Origin: a bacterium
GTDB taxonomy: Bacteria > Caldisericota > Caldisericia > Cryosericales > Cryosericaceae
Length of the DNA stretch: 42,174 nucleotides
Assembly (NCBI GenBank): GCA_021373025.1
Contig: JAJFTL010000058.1
Coordinates: 1-42,174, forward strand
Direction: 5' to 3'
Part shown: piece after piece, positions 7,623 to 17,333 of the stretch
How positions within the stretch are numbered: the first letter of the stretch is position 1
Layout: each line of letters starts with the position of its first letter
Notes under the pieces: generated by a model
What the model saw: the letters and a program-made list of their open reading frames with translations, nothing else
Told to the model about the DNA's origin: nothing
Database searches by the model: none
Translations under genes and position numbers: made by a program

Positions 7623-8138
7623 ATGTATATCGTCTTCACCATGTTGCCTCCGTTCAATGCCATCAGCTACGGCGCTATACAGTTTCGACTGGGCGAATCG
7701 CTGGTTCTCCTTCCATTTCTGCTCGATGAAGCCGTGATAGGAGTGGTTGCCGGCTGTCTTATCGCCAATCTCTCCTCACCATTTGGCCTTGTCGACGTTG
7801 TCGTCGGAACCACTGTAACCGCTCTGGCAGCCATCTTGACTCGACGCCTGCGCACGACCGGCAAGCCTTGGCTGGCAGCCGTTCCGCCGATTGCCCTGAA
7901 TGTGCTCATCATACCCATGTACGTCTCGACGCTCGCACTGCCTGGAGCGACAGATCTTGACCTCAAGTTCAGTCTTGGTGAAGCTGTTCGATTCGTCCTG
8001 GCGCACTTCTCCTGGAAAGTCTACCTACCCGTAGCGTTATCAGTGCTTACCGGCGAGGCAGCCGTGGTCATCATTCTCGGCCTCCCCGTGCTAGCCCTGA
8101 TCCGTCGCGCCATCAATCCCACCAAGGAGGCTCGATGA
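7623..8138 (+). CDS. QueT-like ECF transporter substrate-binding (S) component
   Basis: A membrane protein of at least 171 residues, with five or six hydrophobic helices. The segment NAISYGAIQFRLGESLVLLPF followed by GVVAGCLIANLSSPFGLVDVVVGT is characteristic of the QueT family, predicted importers of queuosine precursors. The energising EcfA/EcfT subunits are not in this window. The first ATG in frame is at 7623, but the frame is open from 7551. The upstream codons encode TKRLTTAQITRAALIAA, the expected N-terminus of the family, with no ATG, GTG or TTG among them. The real start is therefore probably a non-standard codon, such as ATT at 7557 or ATA at 7566. It overlaps the amidase gene by ATGA. 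Confidence 0.8.
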   Translation: MYIVFTMLPPFNAISYGAIQFRLGESLVLLPFLLDEAVIGVVAGCLIANLSSPFGLVDVVVGTTVTALAAILTRRLRTTGKPWLAAVPPIALNVLIIPMYVSTLALPGATDLDLKFSLGEAVRFVLAHFSWKVYLPVALSVLTGEAAVVIILGLPVLALIRRAINPTKEAR

Positions 8139-8974
8139 CTTGTACTGTTGCACTTGCACAGATAAATCCCACCTGCGGCGATCTGGAATCCAATGTGAAG
8201 CTGCACGTGGACCAGATCGAACAGGCTCTCGAAGCCCGCGCCGACCTGATCGTCTTTCCTGAGCTTTCACTGACCGGATACACGCTCAAGGATCAGACAC
8301 TTCAGCTCATGCGCCCTGCCGGAAGCCCAGAATTCGCGGCCCTGCGCAAGCTTTCCAATCACATTGCCATCTGTGCCGGCTTCGTTGAAGAGGGGGAGGA
8401 TGGTATCCCCTACAATAGCGCCTTCTTTATGGATGGCGGTGATGTGGTCCACGTTCACCGAAAGATGTACCTGCCCACGCACGGCATGTTCGAGGAACTG
8501 AAGTTCTTCGGGCGGGGAAGAGAATTGTCCGTTTTCGATACGCGATTTGGCCGCACAGGTATCGTCATCTGTCGCGACCTGTTCCACCCCCTCGAGGTTT
8601 CCACCATGGCGGCGCTCGGAACAGAACTGCTGCTGGCACCGAGCGCGATGCCGGCACGCGGCTTTGAGGGAGAGCAGCTAGCCATCGAACGGACAGTGAG
8701 TCTCGCGCTCGGCTCAGCAAGCACCTTTCTTGGCATGTTCGTCGTGTATGTCAACCGTGTTGGATTTGACGACGGACTCGGATTCTACGGAGGTTCCGCT
8801 CTCAGCGACCCAGTCGGAGGCGTCACTGTCTCTGCTCCGCACTTCGAGCCTGTTCTGCTTCTGGGCAGGATCGACTCCTCGCACGTGGCACGACAGCGAT
8901 ATCAACTGCCCATTCGTCGCGAGGAAGACCTTGCCATCGTTCGGCATGCTCTTGATGCAGGGAGGAACCCGTGA
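8135..8974 (+). CDS. nitrilase-superfamily amidase, likely glutaminase partner of NAD synthetase
   Basis: A 279-residue carbon-nitrogen hydrolase. The catalytic Glu43 (FPELSLTGY), Lys110 (HRKMYLPTHG) and Cys146 (VICRDLFHP) are all present. The N-terminus (VALAQINPTCGDLESN) is very close to the glutaminase domain of glutamine-dependent NAD synthetases. It overlaps the NAD synthetase gene by GTGA. I infer that the two proteins form a split version of the usually fused glutamine-dependent enzyme, this one releasing ammonia from glutamine. An independent omega-amidase-type role cannot be excluded. The start is the ATG at 8135, with GGAGG upstream. Confidence 0.85.
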   Translation: MTCTVALAQINPTCGDLESNVKLHVDQIEQALEARADLIVFPELSLTGYTLKDQTLQLMRPAGSPEFAALRKLSNHIAICAGFVEEGEDGIPYNSAFFMDGGDVVHVHRKMYLPTHGMFEELKFFGRGRELSVFDTRFGRTGIVICRDLFHPLEVSTMAALGTELLLAPSAMPARGFEGEQLAIERTVSLALGSASTFLGMFVVYVNRVGFDDGLGFYGGSALSDPVGGVTVSAPHFEPVLLLGRIDSSHVARQRYQLPIRREEDLAIVRHALDAGRNP

Positions 8975-9798
8975 AGCCAGGCGCCCTCATGCTCAACAAT
9001 GCACTTGTCTACGACTACCTCAAGCACTTCATTCGGGAGGAACTGCACACCAGCGGGTTTACCGAGGCGTCCATTGCCGTCTCGGGCGGACTGGACTCGG
9101 CGCTCGTGCTCAGGCTGACTGTCGACGCCCTTGGTCCAGACCACGTTCACGCTCTCTTTCTGCCCTACAGCGCCAGCTCTGATGAGAGTGTGCAGGACGC
9201 CCATGCGATGTTCGACTTCTGCGGCATTCCGTGGCAGGAACTGGATATCAGTGCGATGGCTGATGCCTACCTGGCCGTGCAGCCAGGAATAGATCGCCTG
9301 CGGACAGGCAATCTGCTAGCTCGCCTGCGGATGGCGGTTATCTTCGACCAATCGAAGAAGGAGAACGCCCTGGTCATGGGCACGAGTAACAAGAGTGAAT
9401 TGCTGGTTGGCTACTCGACATGGTACGGTGACATGGCGTGCGCTATCATGCCTATTGGCGACCTCTACAAGACCCAGGTGCGCTCGCTTGCCAGCGAAAT
9501 CGGATTGCCTCCCCAAATCATTAGTAAGCCGCCTTCTGCCGACCTCTGGGCAGGTCAGACAGATGAGGAAGAAATCGGCATCAGCTACGAAACGCTTGAT
9601 CAGGTGCTGTATCTGCTTGCTGATCAGCGGCTCTCCCCAGCGGAAGCCGCAGCGGAAGGCTTTGAGCTTGAACTTGTGCAGCGCATCGAGCACAAGATCC
9701 AGACATCACAGTTCAAGCGTGTTGCTCCTCCTGTCGCCAAACTCTCGCAGCGGACCGTGGGTATCGACTTCCTCTACCCTCGCGACTGGCGCAGATAA
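8971..9798 (+). CDS. nadE: NAD+ synthetase
   Basis: A 275-residue ATP-dependent synthetase that amidates deamido-NAD+ to NAD+. The PP-loop is SGGLDSALV (38-46). Other family blocks are GTSNKSELLVGYST, the IGDLYKTQV segment and KPPSADLWAGQTDEEE. The length is that of the ammonia-dependent, single-domain form, but an amidase resembling the missing glutaminase domain is encoded immediately upstream with a GTGA overlap. It starts with GTG at 8971, supported by GGAGG at 8961-8965; an in-frame ATG at 8989 is less likely. It is the last gene of the LapA-QueT-amidase-nadE unit. Confidence 0.93.
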   Translation: MKPGALMLNNALVYDYLKHFIREELHTSGFTEASIAVSGGLDSALVLRLTVDALGPDHVHALFLPYSASSDESVQDAHAMFDFCGIPWQELDISAMADAYLAVQPGIDRLRTGNLLARLRMAVIFDQSKKENALVMGTSNKSELLVGYSTWYGDMACAIMPIGDLYKTQVRSLASEIGLPPQIISKPPSADLWAGQTDEEEIGISYETLDQVLYLLADQRLSPAEAAAEGFELELVQRIEHKIQTSQFKRVAPPVAKLSQRTVGIDFLYPRDWRR

Positions 9799-9826
9799 TA
9801 ATCCGGATACATCACAACATGTCACA

Positions 9827-9861
9827 AAGCCAGCCCCCAGTCGATGCTGAGGGGCTGGCTT
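9827..9861. terminator. hairpin between convergent nadE and pfkA
   Basis: An 11-bp perfect stem, AAGCCAGCCCC pairing with GGGGCTGGCTT, with a 13-nt loop. It lies in the 97-bp gap between two converging genes. No T-run follows on either side, so it may be a rho-assisted or 3'-end-protecting structure rather than a classical terminator. Confidence 0.6.
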
Positions 9862-9895
9862 CCAATGAGTAGGTGAATGCAGTAACCCACAAACT

Positions 9896-10891
9896 CTAGT
9901 AGAAGGTTTTCGCCTGCATGATAACCTCGGCGGGAACGGTATGCGGCTGTGTCATCACTTCCCTTAGGCCAGTATACGCGATGTGCTGGCTCGTTTCACC
10001 GACAAGGATGCCGGACTTGCCTTCGCGGACGGCATCAATTGCAGCAAAGCCGAGCCGCGTTGCCAGCAGGCGGTCAAATACTGTGGGAGATCCTCCCCGC
10101 TGGAGATAGCCCAACACCGTGACGCGGGTCGATAAACTGGTGAGGCTGCTCAGGGCCTCTGCCAGTCCATAGCCTGCAACCGGTCGGCCCGCTGGACCCG
10201 GTTCATGCGTGCCTGTCGGATACCCCTCAGCAACGACCACAATGGAAAAGTCCTTCCCCTCTTCCTTCCGCTGCTTGAGATGTGCTGCCAACGTCTCAAT
10301 GGGAACGGGCTGTTCAGGAATTGCAATAAAGTCCGCTCCCCCTGCAAGCCCACCATAAAGAGCCAGCCACCCGGACTGCCGGCCCATGACTTCGACAATC
10401 ATGACCCTGTGATGCGCAGACGCTGTCGTGTGAAGCTTGTCAAGTGCATCGCTGATTGTTGTGATAGCGCTGTCGAACCCGATGCTGAAATCTGTGCCAA
10501 AGATGTCATTATCGATGGTGTTCGGTATGACAACACACGGGAAGCCATTGGCGTCAAAAACCTCCGCCACGGCGACCGCGCTACGGTCACCGATGATGAC
10601 ACTGGTGGTGATATTGTTCCGTGTAAGGGCATCCCGAATTTTCGCGAGGTTCTGCACAGCATACTCAGCTCCCACCCGAGAGCTGCCAAGAATGCTCCCT
10701 CCAAGGGGGAGGATGCCTGACACCATCTTCTTATTCATGATTTCGACATCCCCACGCACGAGCCCCTCGAATCCATCCTTCACCATCAGGACGTCATAGC
10801 CAAGCTCAAATGAACGCCTTGCCACCGAGCGAATCGCCGCATTCATCCCGGGGGCATCCGCACCTGCCGTAATTACTGCAACACGTCTCAT
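9896..10891 (-). CDS. pfkA: 6-phosphofructokinase family protein with altered active-site motifs
   Basis: A 331-residue member of the PfkA family, of normal length. Retained are the catalytic TIDND (125-129), MGR (169-171), the PE of the sugar-binding loop (192-193) and QRGGSPTVFDR. Three usually conserved motifs differ. GGDAPGMN is GADAPGMN (Ala11). The nucleotide-donor motif GGDGS is IGDRS (100-104), with Arg103 where ATP enzymes have Gly and PPi enzymes have Asp. The fructose-6-phosphate-contacting LGH is LGY (Tyr262). It may be a divergent kinase, use another donor, or be regulatory. AGGAGGAATGTGAG precedes the ATG. It lies 25 nt downstream of pmbA, so it is co-transcribed with tldD-pmbA. 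Confidence 0.85.
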   Translation of the reverse strand: MRRVAVITAGADAPGMNAAIRSVARRSFELGYDVLMVKDGFEGLVRGDVEIMNKKMVSGILPLGGSILGSSRVGAEYAVQNLAKIRDALTRNNITTSVIIGDRSAVAVAEVFDANGFPCVVIPNTIDNDIFGTDFSIGFDSAITTISDALDKLHTTASAHHRVMIVEVMGRQSGWLALYGGLAGGADFIAIPEQPVPIETLAAHLKQRKEEGKDFSIVVVAEGYPTGTHEPGPAGRPVAGYGLAEALSSLTSLSTRVTVLGYLQRGGSPTVFDRLLATRLGFAAIDAVREGKSGILVGETSQHIAYTGLREVMTQPHTVPAEVIMQAKTFY

Positions 10892-10916
10892 CTCACATTC
10901 CTCCTCTTCTTATAGA

Positions 10917-12260
10917 CTACCGTGATACGCTGGTAAACCGAAACTCCTCAGAGCGCATGCTGGGAAGTACCATAGCACCGATGCCATATCGTGAGGCCAG
11001 AACTGCACGATTCCGGCTGATTTCAACTGTATGCTCAAGCATGTCGACCAGGCTCTGGGTAAACCGCAAGTTGTGCACCCCCCTGGTTTTGCGGCCATTC
11101 TCAATGAGATAGGTACCATCGCGTGTCGTCCCAGTGACAACAGCCCGACGCGGCTCCACTGGGTTCCCATACCAGAAACGGGTTACATAGATGCCTCTCT
11201 CGACATGAGACACCATGTCTGCCTCGGTGCTGTCGCCTGCCCCCATGAAGATGTTGAGAGGATAGGGCCCCATGTCGTTTGGCTGCTGAAGTGCATGCCC
11301 CGTCGTCACATGGCCCGATTTTGCAGCGTAGTACGAGTCATACACCACGCTGCCTCCCCTGCCATGAATCAAGAAATCCACATGGTTCTTCGGCATGCCC
11401 TCGAAATCGAAGGGCAGCGGCATCCCAGCAGGGTCCAGTCCATCATCATACAAGCTGACAAGAGGAGAGACAATCTGTTCGCCCTCGTGTCCTTCCAGAA
11501 AGCACGTATGTTCTTCGACGCTCCGAGCAGAAAAGGCCAGATAGGCCATCATGCTCATCAGCTCCTCCACCGCAAAGGGGCTCAGGACGACCTCAAACGC
11601 TCCAGGCTCAACCTCGATGGGATGCCGTGTTTCTACCGCCGTCCGCACTGCCTGCTCACCGATGGCATCGGGGTCGATCTCGCCCACATCGGCCGATGAC
11701 ATGAAGCCATATCCCGAACTGTCTTCTCCCATAATGACCGCCTTGAGAGCGGCAACCGTGTACCGGTGATAGGCGGCCACACCTGTCGAACTCATGACTG
11801 CCAGTTCCGAGTCCTGGACAGCATAGGTTCCGGCAGCTCTCAGCCCCTCACGTTCAGCACGATCGATGACGTTTCTGACTGCCTGCACGCGTTCCTCCGG
11901 CTTCGACTGGGCAGTTTCCGCAATCCAGCTGCTGTTGGAAGCGACCAGGACAGGCTGGGGCTGCGGCAGACCAGGAAAGTCAGGGTCATCAGGCATGAGT
12001 CGAGCAGCCTGAGATGCCTGTTGAACAACGAGCTTCAGGCCCTCTGCCGTGCAGTCGGTTGTCGAAGAACTGCCAACCTTTTTTCCCTGAACCGCGCGCA
12101 CCTGAACCTGTCCTGTATGCTCAGCCACATGCTGATGGATCATGTTCTCGGCATACCACGTAAGAGCACTGTCAGTCATCATGGCAACTATCTCGGTTTG
12201 ATCTGCCTCTGATCCCTTCAACGCGTCCTGCATAAGGTCATGCAGCTCTTCCCTACTCAT
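10917..12260 (-). CDS. pmbA: TldE/PmbA-type metalloprotease partner subunit
   Basis: A 447-residue member of the TldD/PmbA family, shorter than TldD and without the HExxxH motif, as expected for the TldE subunit. In Escherichia coli TldD and TldE form a heterodimer that trims unfolded peptides, including microcin precursors and the CcdA antitoxin. Family features include the DEG-like ligand region and the C-terminal GNPVEPRRAVVTGTTRDGTYLIENG segment. Its start overlaps the tldD stop by 8 nt on the same strand, which fits production of equal amounts of both subunits. The start is ATG at 12260. Confidence 0.88.
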   Translation of the reverse strand: MSREELHDLMQDALKGSEADQTEIVAMMTDSALTWYAENMIHQHVAEHTGQVQVRAVQGKKVGSSSTTDCTAEGLKLVVQQASQAARLMPDDPDFPGLPQPQPVLVASNSSWIAETAQSKPEERVQAVRNVIDRAEREGLRAAGTYAVQDSELAVMSSTGVAAYHRYTVAALKAVIMGEDSSGYGFMSSADVGEIDPDAIGEQAVRTAVETRHPIEVEPGAFEVVLSPFAVEELMSMMAYLAFSARSVEEHTCFLEGHEGEQIVSPLVSLYDDGLDPAGMPLPFDFEGMPKNHVDFLIHGRGGSVVYDSYYAAKSGHVTTGHALQQPNDMGPYPLNIFMGAGDSTEADMVSHVERGIYVTRFWYGNPVEPRRAVVTGTTRDGTYLIENGRKTRGVHNLRFTQSLVDMLEHTVEISRNRAVLASRYGIGAMVLPSMRSEEFRFTSVSR

Positions 12261-13698
12261 GAAGCACCCCCACGTGAACCTGGCGGAATCGGGCTGGAGC
12301 AGTGCCGTGAGAGACGTGCGCTACCTGCATGGGTTCTCCCTTGCCACAATTGTCGACGCCCCAGACGTGGTACAGGTCGGGGCCACCAATGCCATCACAC
12401 GATCTCCAGAACTCATAGGTGACACCAGTATACGTGGGGTTTCTGACCATGTCTTGCAGTTTCCCCCCCTTGATGATCCAGCCAATCTCGCTCCCAAATT
12501 GGAAGTTCAGTCGCCGATCATCGATGGACCAGCTTCGGATGCCATCCACATAAAGGCCATTCTCGACGCCGCCAATCAACTGCCCGAACGTCAGATCGCC
12601 AGGCTCAAGGTTGATGCTCGTCATGCGGACAATGGGTGCCCGGCCAAAACCGTCAGCTCTCATGGCTCCCATAGGCTCCTCACCGACGACGGGAGCAGAT
12701 GCACGCGAATTCAGGTACTGTTCAAAGATGCCATTTCGCACAAGATACACCTTGCGGCCTTTCACACCCTCATCGTCATAGGCAAGTGCTCCCAGTGCAT
12801 GAGGAATGGTTGCGTCAGCGGTCAAGTTAACAATGTCGGACCCGTAGCGAAAGTTCCCCTTCTTCTCCGGCGTGAGGAACGACGTCCCGGCGAATGACGC
12901 CTCCATGCCCATGACGCGATCAAGCTCTGATGGGTGGCCGCATGACTCATGCACCTGCAATGCCAGCTGTTGCCCACCAACAACCAGATCCAACACACAC
13001 GACGGACATGGCCGCGCACTCAGCAGGGCAACAGCTTCGCGCGCAGTCGGCCCGGCATGCTCCAAAAACTTCATACCTTCGATGAACTCCCATCCCGCCT
13101 GAGCATTGTCTCCCGAAAACGACATAGGATAGCTGCGAACCTGAACGCCACCCCTATCACTGGCAGCCATGGCACTGATGCCCGCCCCACTCTCAATGCG
13201 GTCCTGTATGACACAAGTGCCCTCAGAGGACGCGAACGTCTTGCGCTCCTTGAGAAACTGCATTTGGCCGCGCGCCAGCACGACAAACGGCACCATCATT
13301 GCCCGCGTAGCCTCAGCAAGCACGCTCATCTTCTCGGCATCCGAAATCAGGAATGGATCGATGTCCGCCTGATGGGGGACCATGTCCTGAACAGCATCGA
13401 CCGGTGCCAGGACAATATCCGCCTTCTTTGCCAGTGCACTGGCGTGAGCGATCGCAACAGCCTCCTCGACGATACGATCTGCTTCGGCATCCGTGACGAC
13501 CGACGATGACGAGAATCCCCATGCCCCATCCGCAATGATGCGAACGCCAAAGCCTCGCTGATGCGCATGGACCGCCGCGCGCGGCATGCCTCCGACGACC
13601 GAGATATCTTCGCGTTCCATATCCACTGCACGACAGTCGCAATACGTTGCACCCAGGCGTTTTGCCGCTCTGAGGACACGCTCCGCAAACTTGTCCAC
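12253..13698 (-). CDS. tldD: TldD metalloprotease
   Basis: The 481-residue zinc-dependent catalytic subunit. The HExxxH metal site is HESCGH at residues 250-255, followed by the usual PSELDRVMG. Upstream are conserved blocks such as RGFGVRIIADGAWGFSSS. With the overlapping PmbA it should form the TldD/E peptidase, which degrades unstructured peptides in the cytosol. No peptide-natural-product genes are nearby to suggest a specific substrate. The start is GTG at 13698, preceded by GTGGAGGTGGCGA; no closer ATG gives the family N-terminus. It heads the tldD-pmbA-pfkA unit. Confidence 0.92.
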   Translation of the reverse strand: MDKFAERVLRAAKRLGATYCDCRAVDMEREDISVVGGMPRAAVHAHQRGFGVRIIADGAWGFSSSSVVTDAEADRIVEEAVAIAHASALAKKADIVLAPVDAVQDMVPHQADIDPFLISDAEKMSVLAEATRAMMVPFVVLARGQMQFLKERKTFASSEGTCVIQDRIESGAGISAMAASDRGGVQVRSYPMSFSGDNAQAGWEFIEGMKFLEHAGPTAREAVALLSARPCPSCVLDLVVGGQQLALQVHESCGHPSELDRVMGMEASFAGTSFLTPEKKGNFRYGSDIVNLTADATIPHALGALAYDDEGVKGRKVYLVRNGIFEQYLNSRASAPVVGEEPMGAMRADGFGRAPIVRMTSINLEPGDLTFGQLIGGVENGLYVDGIRSWSIDDRRLNFQFGSEIGWIIKGGKLQDMVRNPTYTGVTYEFWRSCDGIGGPDLYHVWGVDNCGKGEPMQVAHVSHGTAPARFRQVHVGVLHE

Positions 13699-13724
13699 TC
13701 GCCACCTCCACGGTCGATATGGCT

Positions 13725-13752
13725 AGTATATTGGAGCATTCGTCAAAAGCAA
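13725..13752 (-). promoter_or_regulatory. tldD promoter
   Basis: On the minus strand TTGCTT (13747-13752), 16-bp spacer, TATACT (13725-13730). The -10 is strong and the -35 weak. A TTGACG also occurs within the spacer but too close to serve this -10. Confidence 0.5.
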
Positions 13753-13791
13753 CGCCGCAGTCCTATCGCCGCGGTCCTTCTCTTGTCTTCT

Positions 13792-13819
13792 TTGCCAAAT
13801 GGATCGTTCAGGATAGAAT
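13792..13819 (+). promoter_or_regulatory. promoter of the propeller protein-ligA-gatCAB unit
   Basis: TTGCCA (13792-13797), 16-bp spacer, TAGAAT (13814-13819). The predicted +1 near 13826 leaves a leader of only about 9 nt before the ATG at 13835. Confidence 0.6.
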
Positions 13820-13834
13820 TGTCACCGTGATGCC

Positions 13835-14986
13835 ATGAAAAACAACATGCAAGCGCGTAGTCTTCGCACGATACTCCTGCGCCATCGGCGCTGGCTGGCT
13901 GGTCTCCTCGTCCTGATCCTCCTGGCTGGAGTCTCGCTCGCGTTGGTCCTTCGCGCTCAACGGACATCCCTCAGGATATACTCGGACTTCAAGACTGCCG
14001 ATTACCCCGTCGCTGTCGTTGGCACAGCGGAAGGAGGCTATGTGGCCACTGCTGAGGGTCAAGTCTTCTCGATCGACGCATGGGCCAGCCAAGGCAGCAG
14101 TACACAACTCCAGGATTCTGTAACGTTTCTCGCTCTCAGCACATCCGGCAAGTATCTCCTCGCCGGCGGACAGCGGCTGACATTGCTGGACAACAGCCTG
14201 CACCAAAAGTGGTCGCGCAAGACGACGACGGCCAGTGTCGTCGAACAGGCCCTGTTTACCTCAACCGGGCAAATTGCTGCCGTCTACTCCTTCCTCGCCG
14301 ACCAGTCACGCCAAGTCGTCACCTACAATCTGGCCGGTACCTACCTCGACAGCTATACCGTGCCCGATTTTGGAAGCGGATCGCAAGTCAGCCTGGCACA
14401 CAGCGGCATGCTTGTCATAACGCTGTCCAGCGGCACCATCTACACGATTTCTCCCAAGGGAGCGGTCATTGCCAAGTTCACCGTGCCCAATCCTGATCAG
14501 AAACTGGCTGGACTTGTCTCCGCCGTCGATCAGTCAGGCACCCGCATTATTGCGGGATATAGCTTCAGTGTCTCGGGGTCATCCGAGCCATTGCCCCGAT
14601 ACATTTTCGATCAGACGGGAAAAATCGTTTCCCAGGTCACCGCTGCCTCAGACAATCCAGGGCTCCGCGCCGTGGGAGACAGCTTCGTCATTCTTGGCCG
14701 GACAGCGGACGTCATGGACAAGGAAGGGAAACGTCTGATTTCTGCATCAAAGCTCAACTTTGATGCAATCGATGCATCGATTTCGGATGGAAGCTGTGCG
14801 CTTCTGTTTCAGGAACAGACCTCCTCGCAGACTGCCGTCTACTTTCTTGGCGTCTACGACATGGAGAGTGGTATCCTTAAACGGCAATGGAGCACTGCCG
14901 AACCCAGCGAGATACGCGTGTTCCAGATGCCCGGGCTACGCTCTGTGCTGGCGTTGGGCACCGGCATCTTCGTCCTCGCGCCATGA
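13835..14986 (+). CDS. membrane-anchored beta-propeller-like protein, function unknown
   Basis: A 383-residue protein with a positively charged start, one transmembrane helix (about residues 19-41) and a large, presumably extracytoplasmic domain. That domain has repeating beta-rich units, such as TAEGQVFSID, GKYLLAGGQRLTLLD and SSGTIYTISPKGAVIAKF, resembling WD40/PQQ-type propeller blades. The architecture is like the DUF5711 proteins of anaerobic Firmicutes, but I am not certain of that assignment. No enzymatic motif is seen. It lies 12 nt upstream of ligA and probably leads the ligA-gatCAB transcript. The start is set by the short promoter distance. Confidence 0.7.
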   Translation: MKNNMQARSLRTILLRHRRWLAGLLVLILLAGVSLALVLRAQRTSLRIYSDFKTADYPVAVVGTAEGGYVATAEGQVFSIDAWASQGSSTQLQDSVTFLALSTSGKYLLAGGQRLTLLDNSLHQKWSRKTTTASVVEQALFTSTGQIAAVYSFLADQSRQVVTYNLAGTYLDSYTVPDFGSGSQVSLAHSGMLVITLSSGTIYTISPKGAVIAKFTVPNPDQKLAGLVSAVDQSGTRIIAGYSFSVSGSSEPLPRYIFDQTGKIVSQVTAASDNPGLRAVGDSFVILGRTADVMDKEGKRLISASKLNFDAIDASISDGSCALLFQEQTSSQTAVYFLGVYDMESGILKRQWSTAEPSEIRVFQMPGLRSVLALGTGIFVLAP

Positions 14987-17020
<2,034 letters not shown>

Positions 17021-17036
17021 GCAAACGGGAGGCATC

Positions 17037-17333
17037 ATGGCAGCCATCATCGACAGCAAGACACTTGAGCACGTAGCGTCACTGGCACGACTCGAGATCA
17101 GCCCGGACCAGGAGGACAAGCTCCTGAACGACCTGGAGAACATCCTCGGCTACGTTGCACAGCTCACCAGCATTGACACCAGTAGCGTCGTGACCAAGAG
17201 GCCCGCCATGACCGAACTCCGTCCGGATGAGGTCATCGATGGACTGACACGAGAGCAGGGACTTGGGGGCGCTCCCGCAATGCGAGATGGCTTTGTGGTC
17301 GTGCGCAATGTCATGGGAGGTGAGGATGAATAG
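17037..17333 (+). CDS. gatC: aspartyl/glutamyl-tRNA amidotransferase subunit C
   Basis: A 98-residue GatC, the small subunit that wraps around GatA and stabilises it against GatB. Typical features are the opening VASLARLEISPDQEDKL, the LTSIDTSSV linker and the RPDEV segment. GGGAGGCATC precedes the ATG. The stop (TAG at 17331) lies inside the start region of gatA, an 8-nt overlap. The gene order is gatC-gatA-gatB. Confidence 0.95.
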   Translation: MAAIIDSKTLEHVASLARLEISPDQEDKLLNDLENILGYVAQLTSIDTSSVVTKRPAMTELRPDEVIDGLTREQGLGGAPAMRDGFVVVRNVMGGEDE

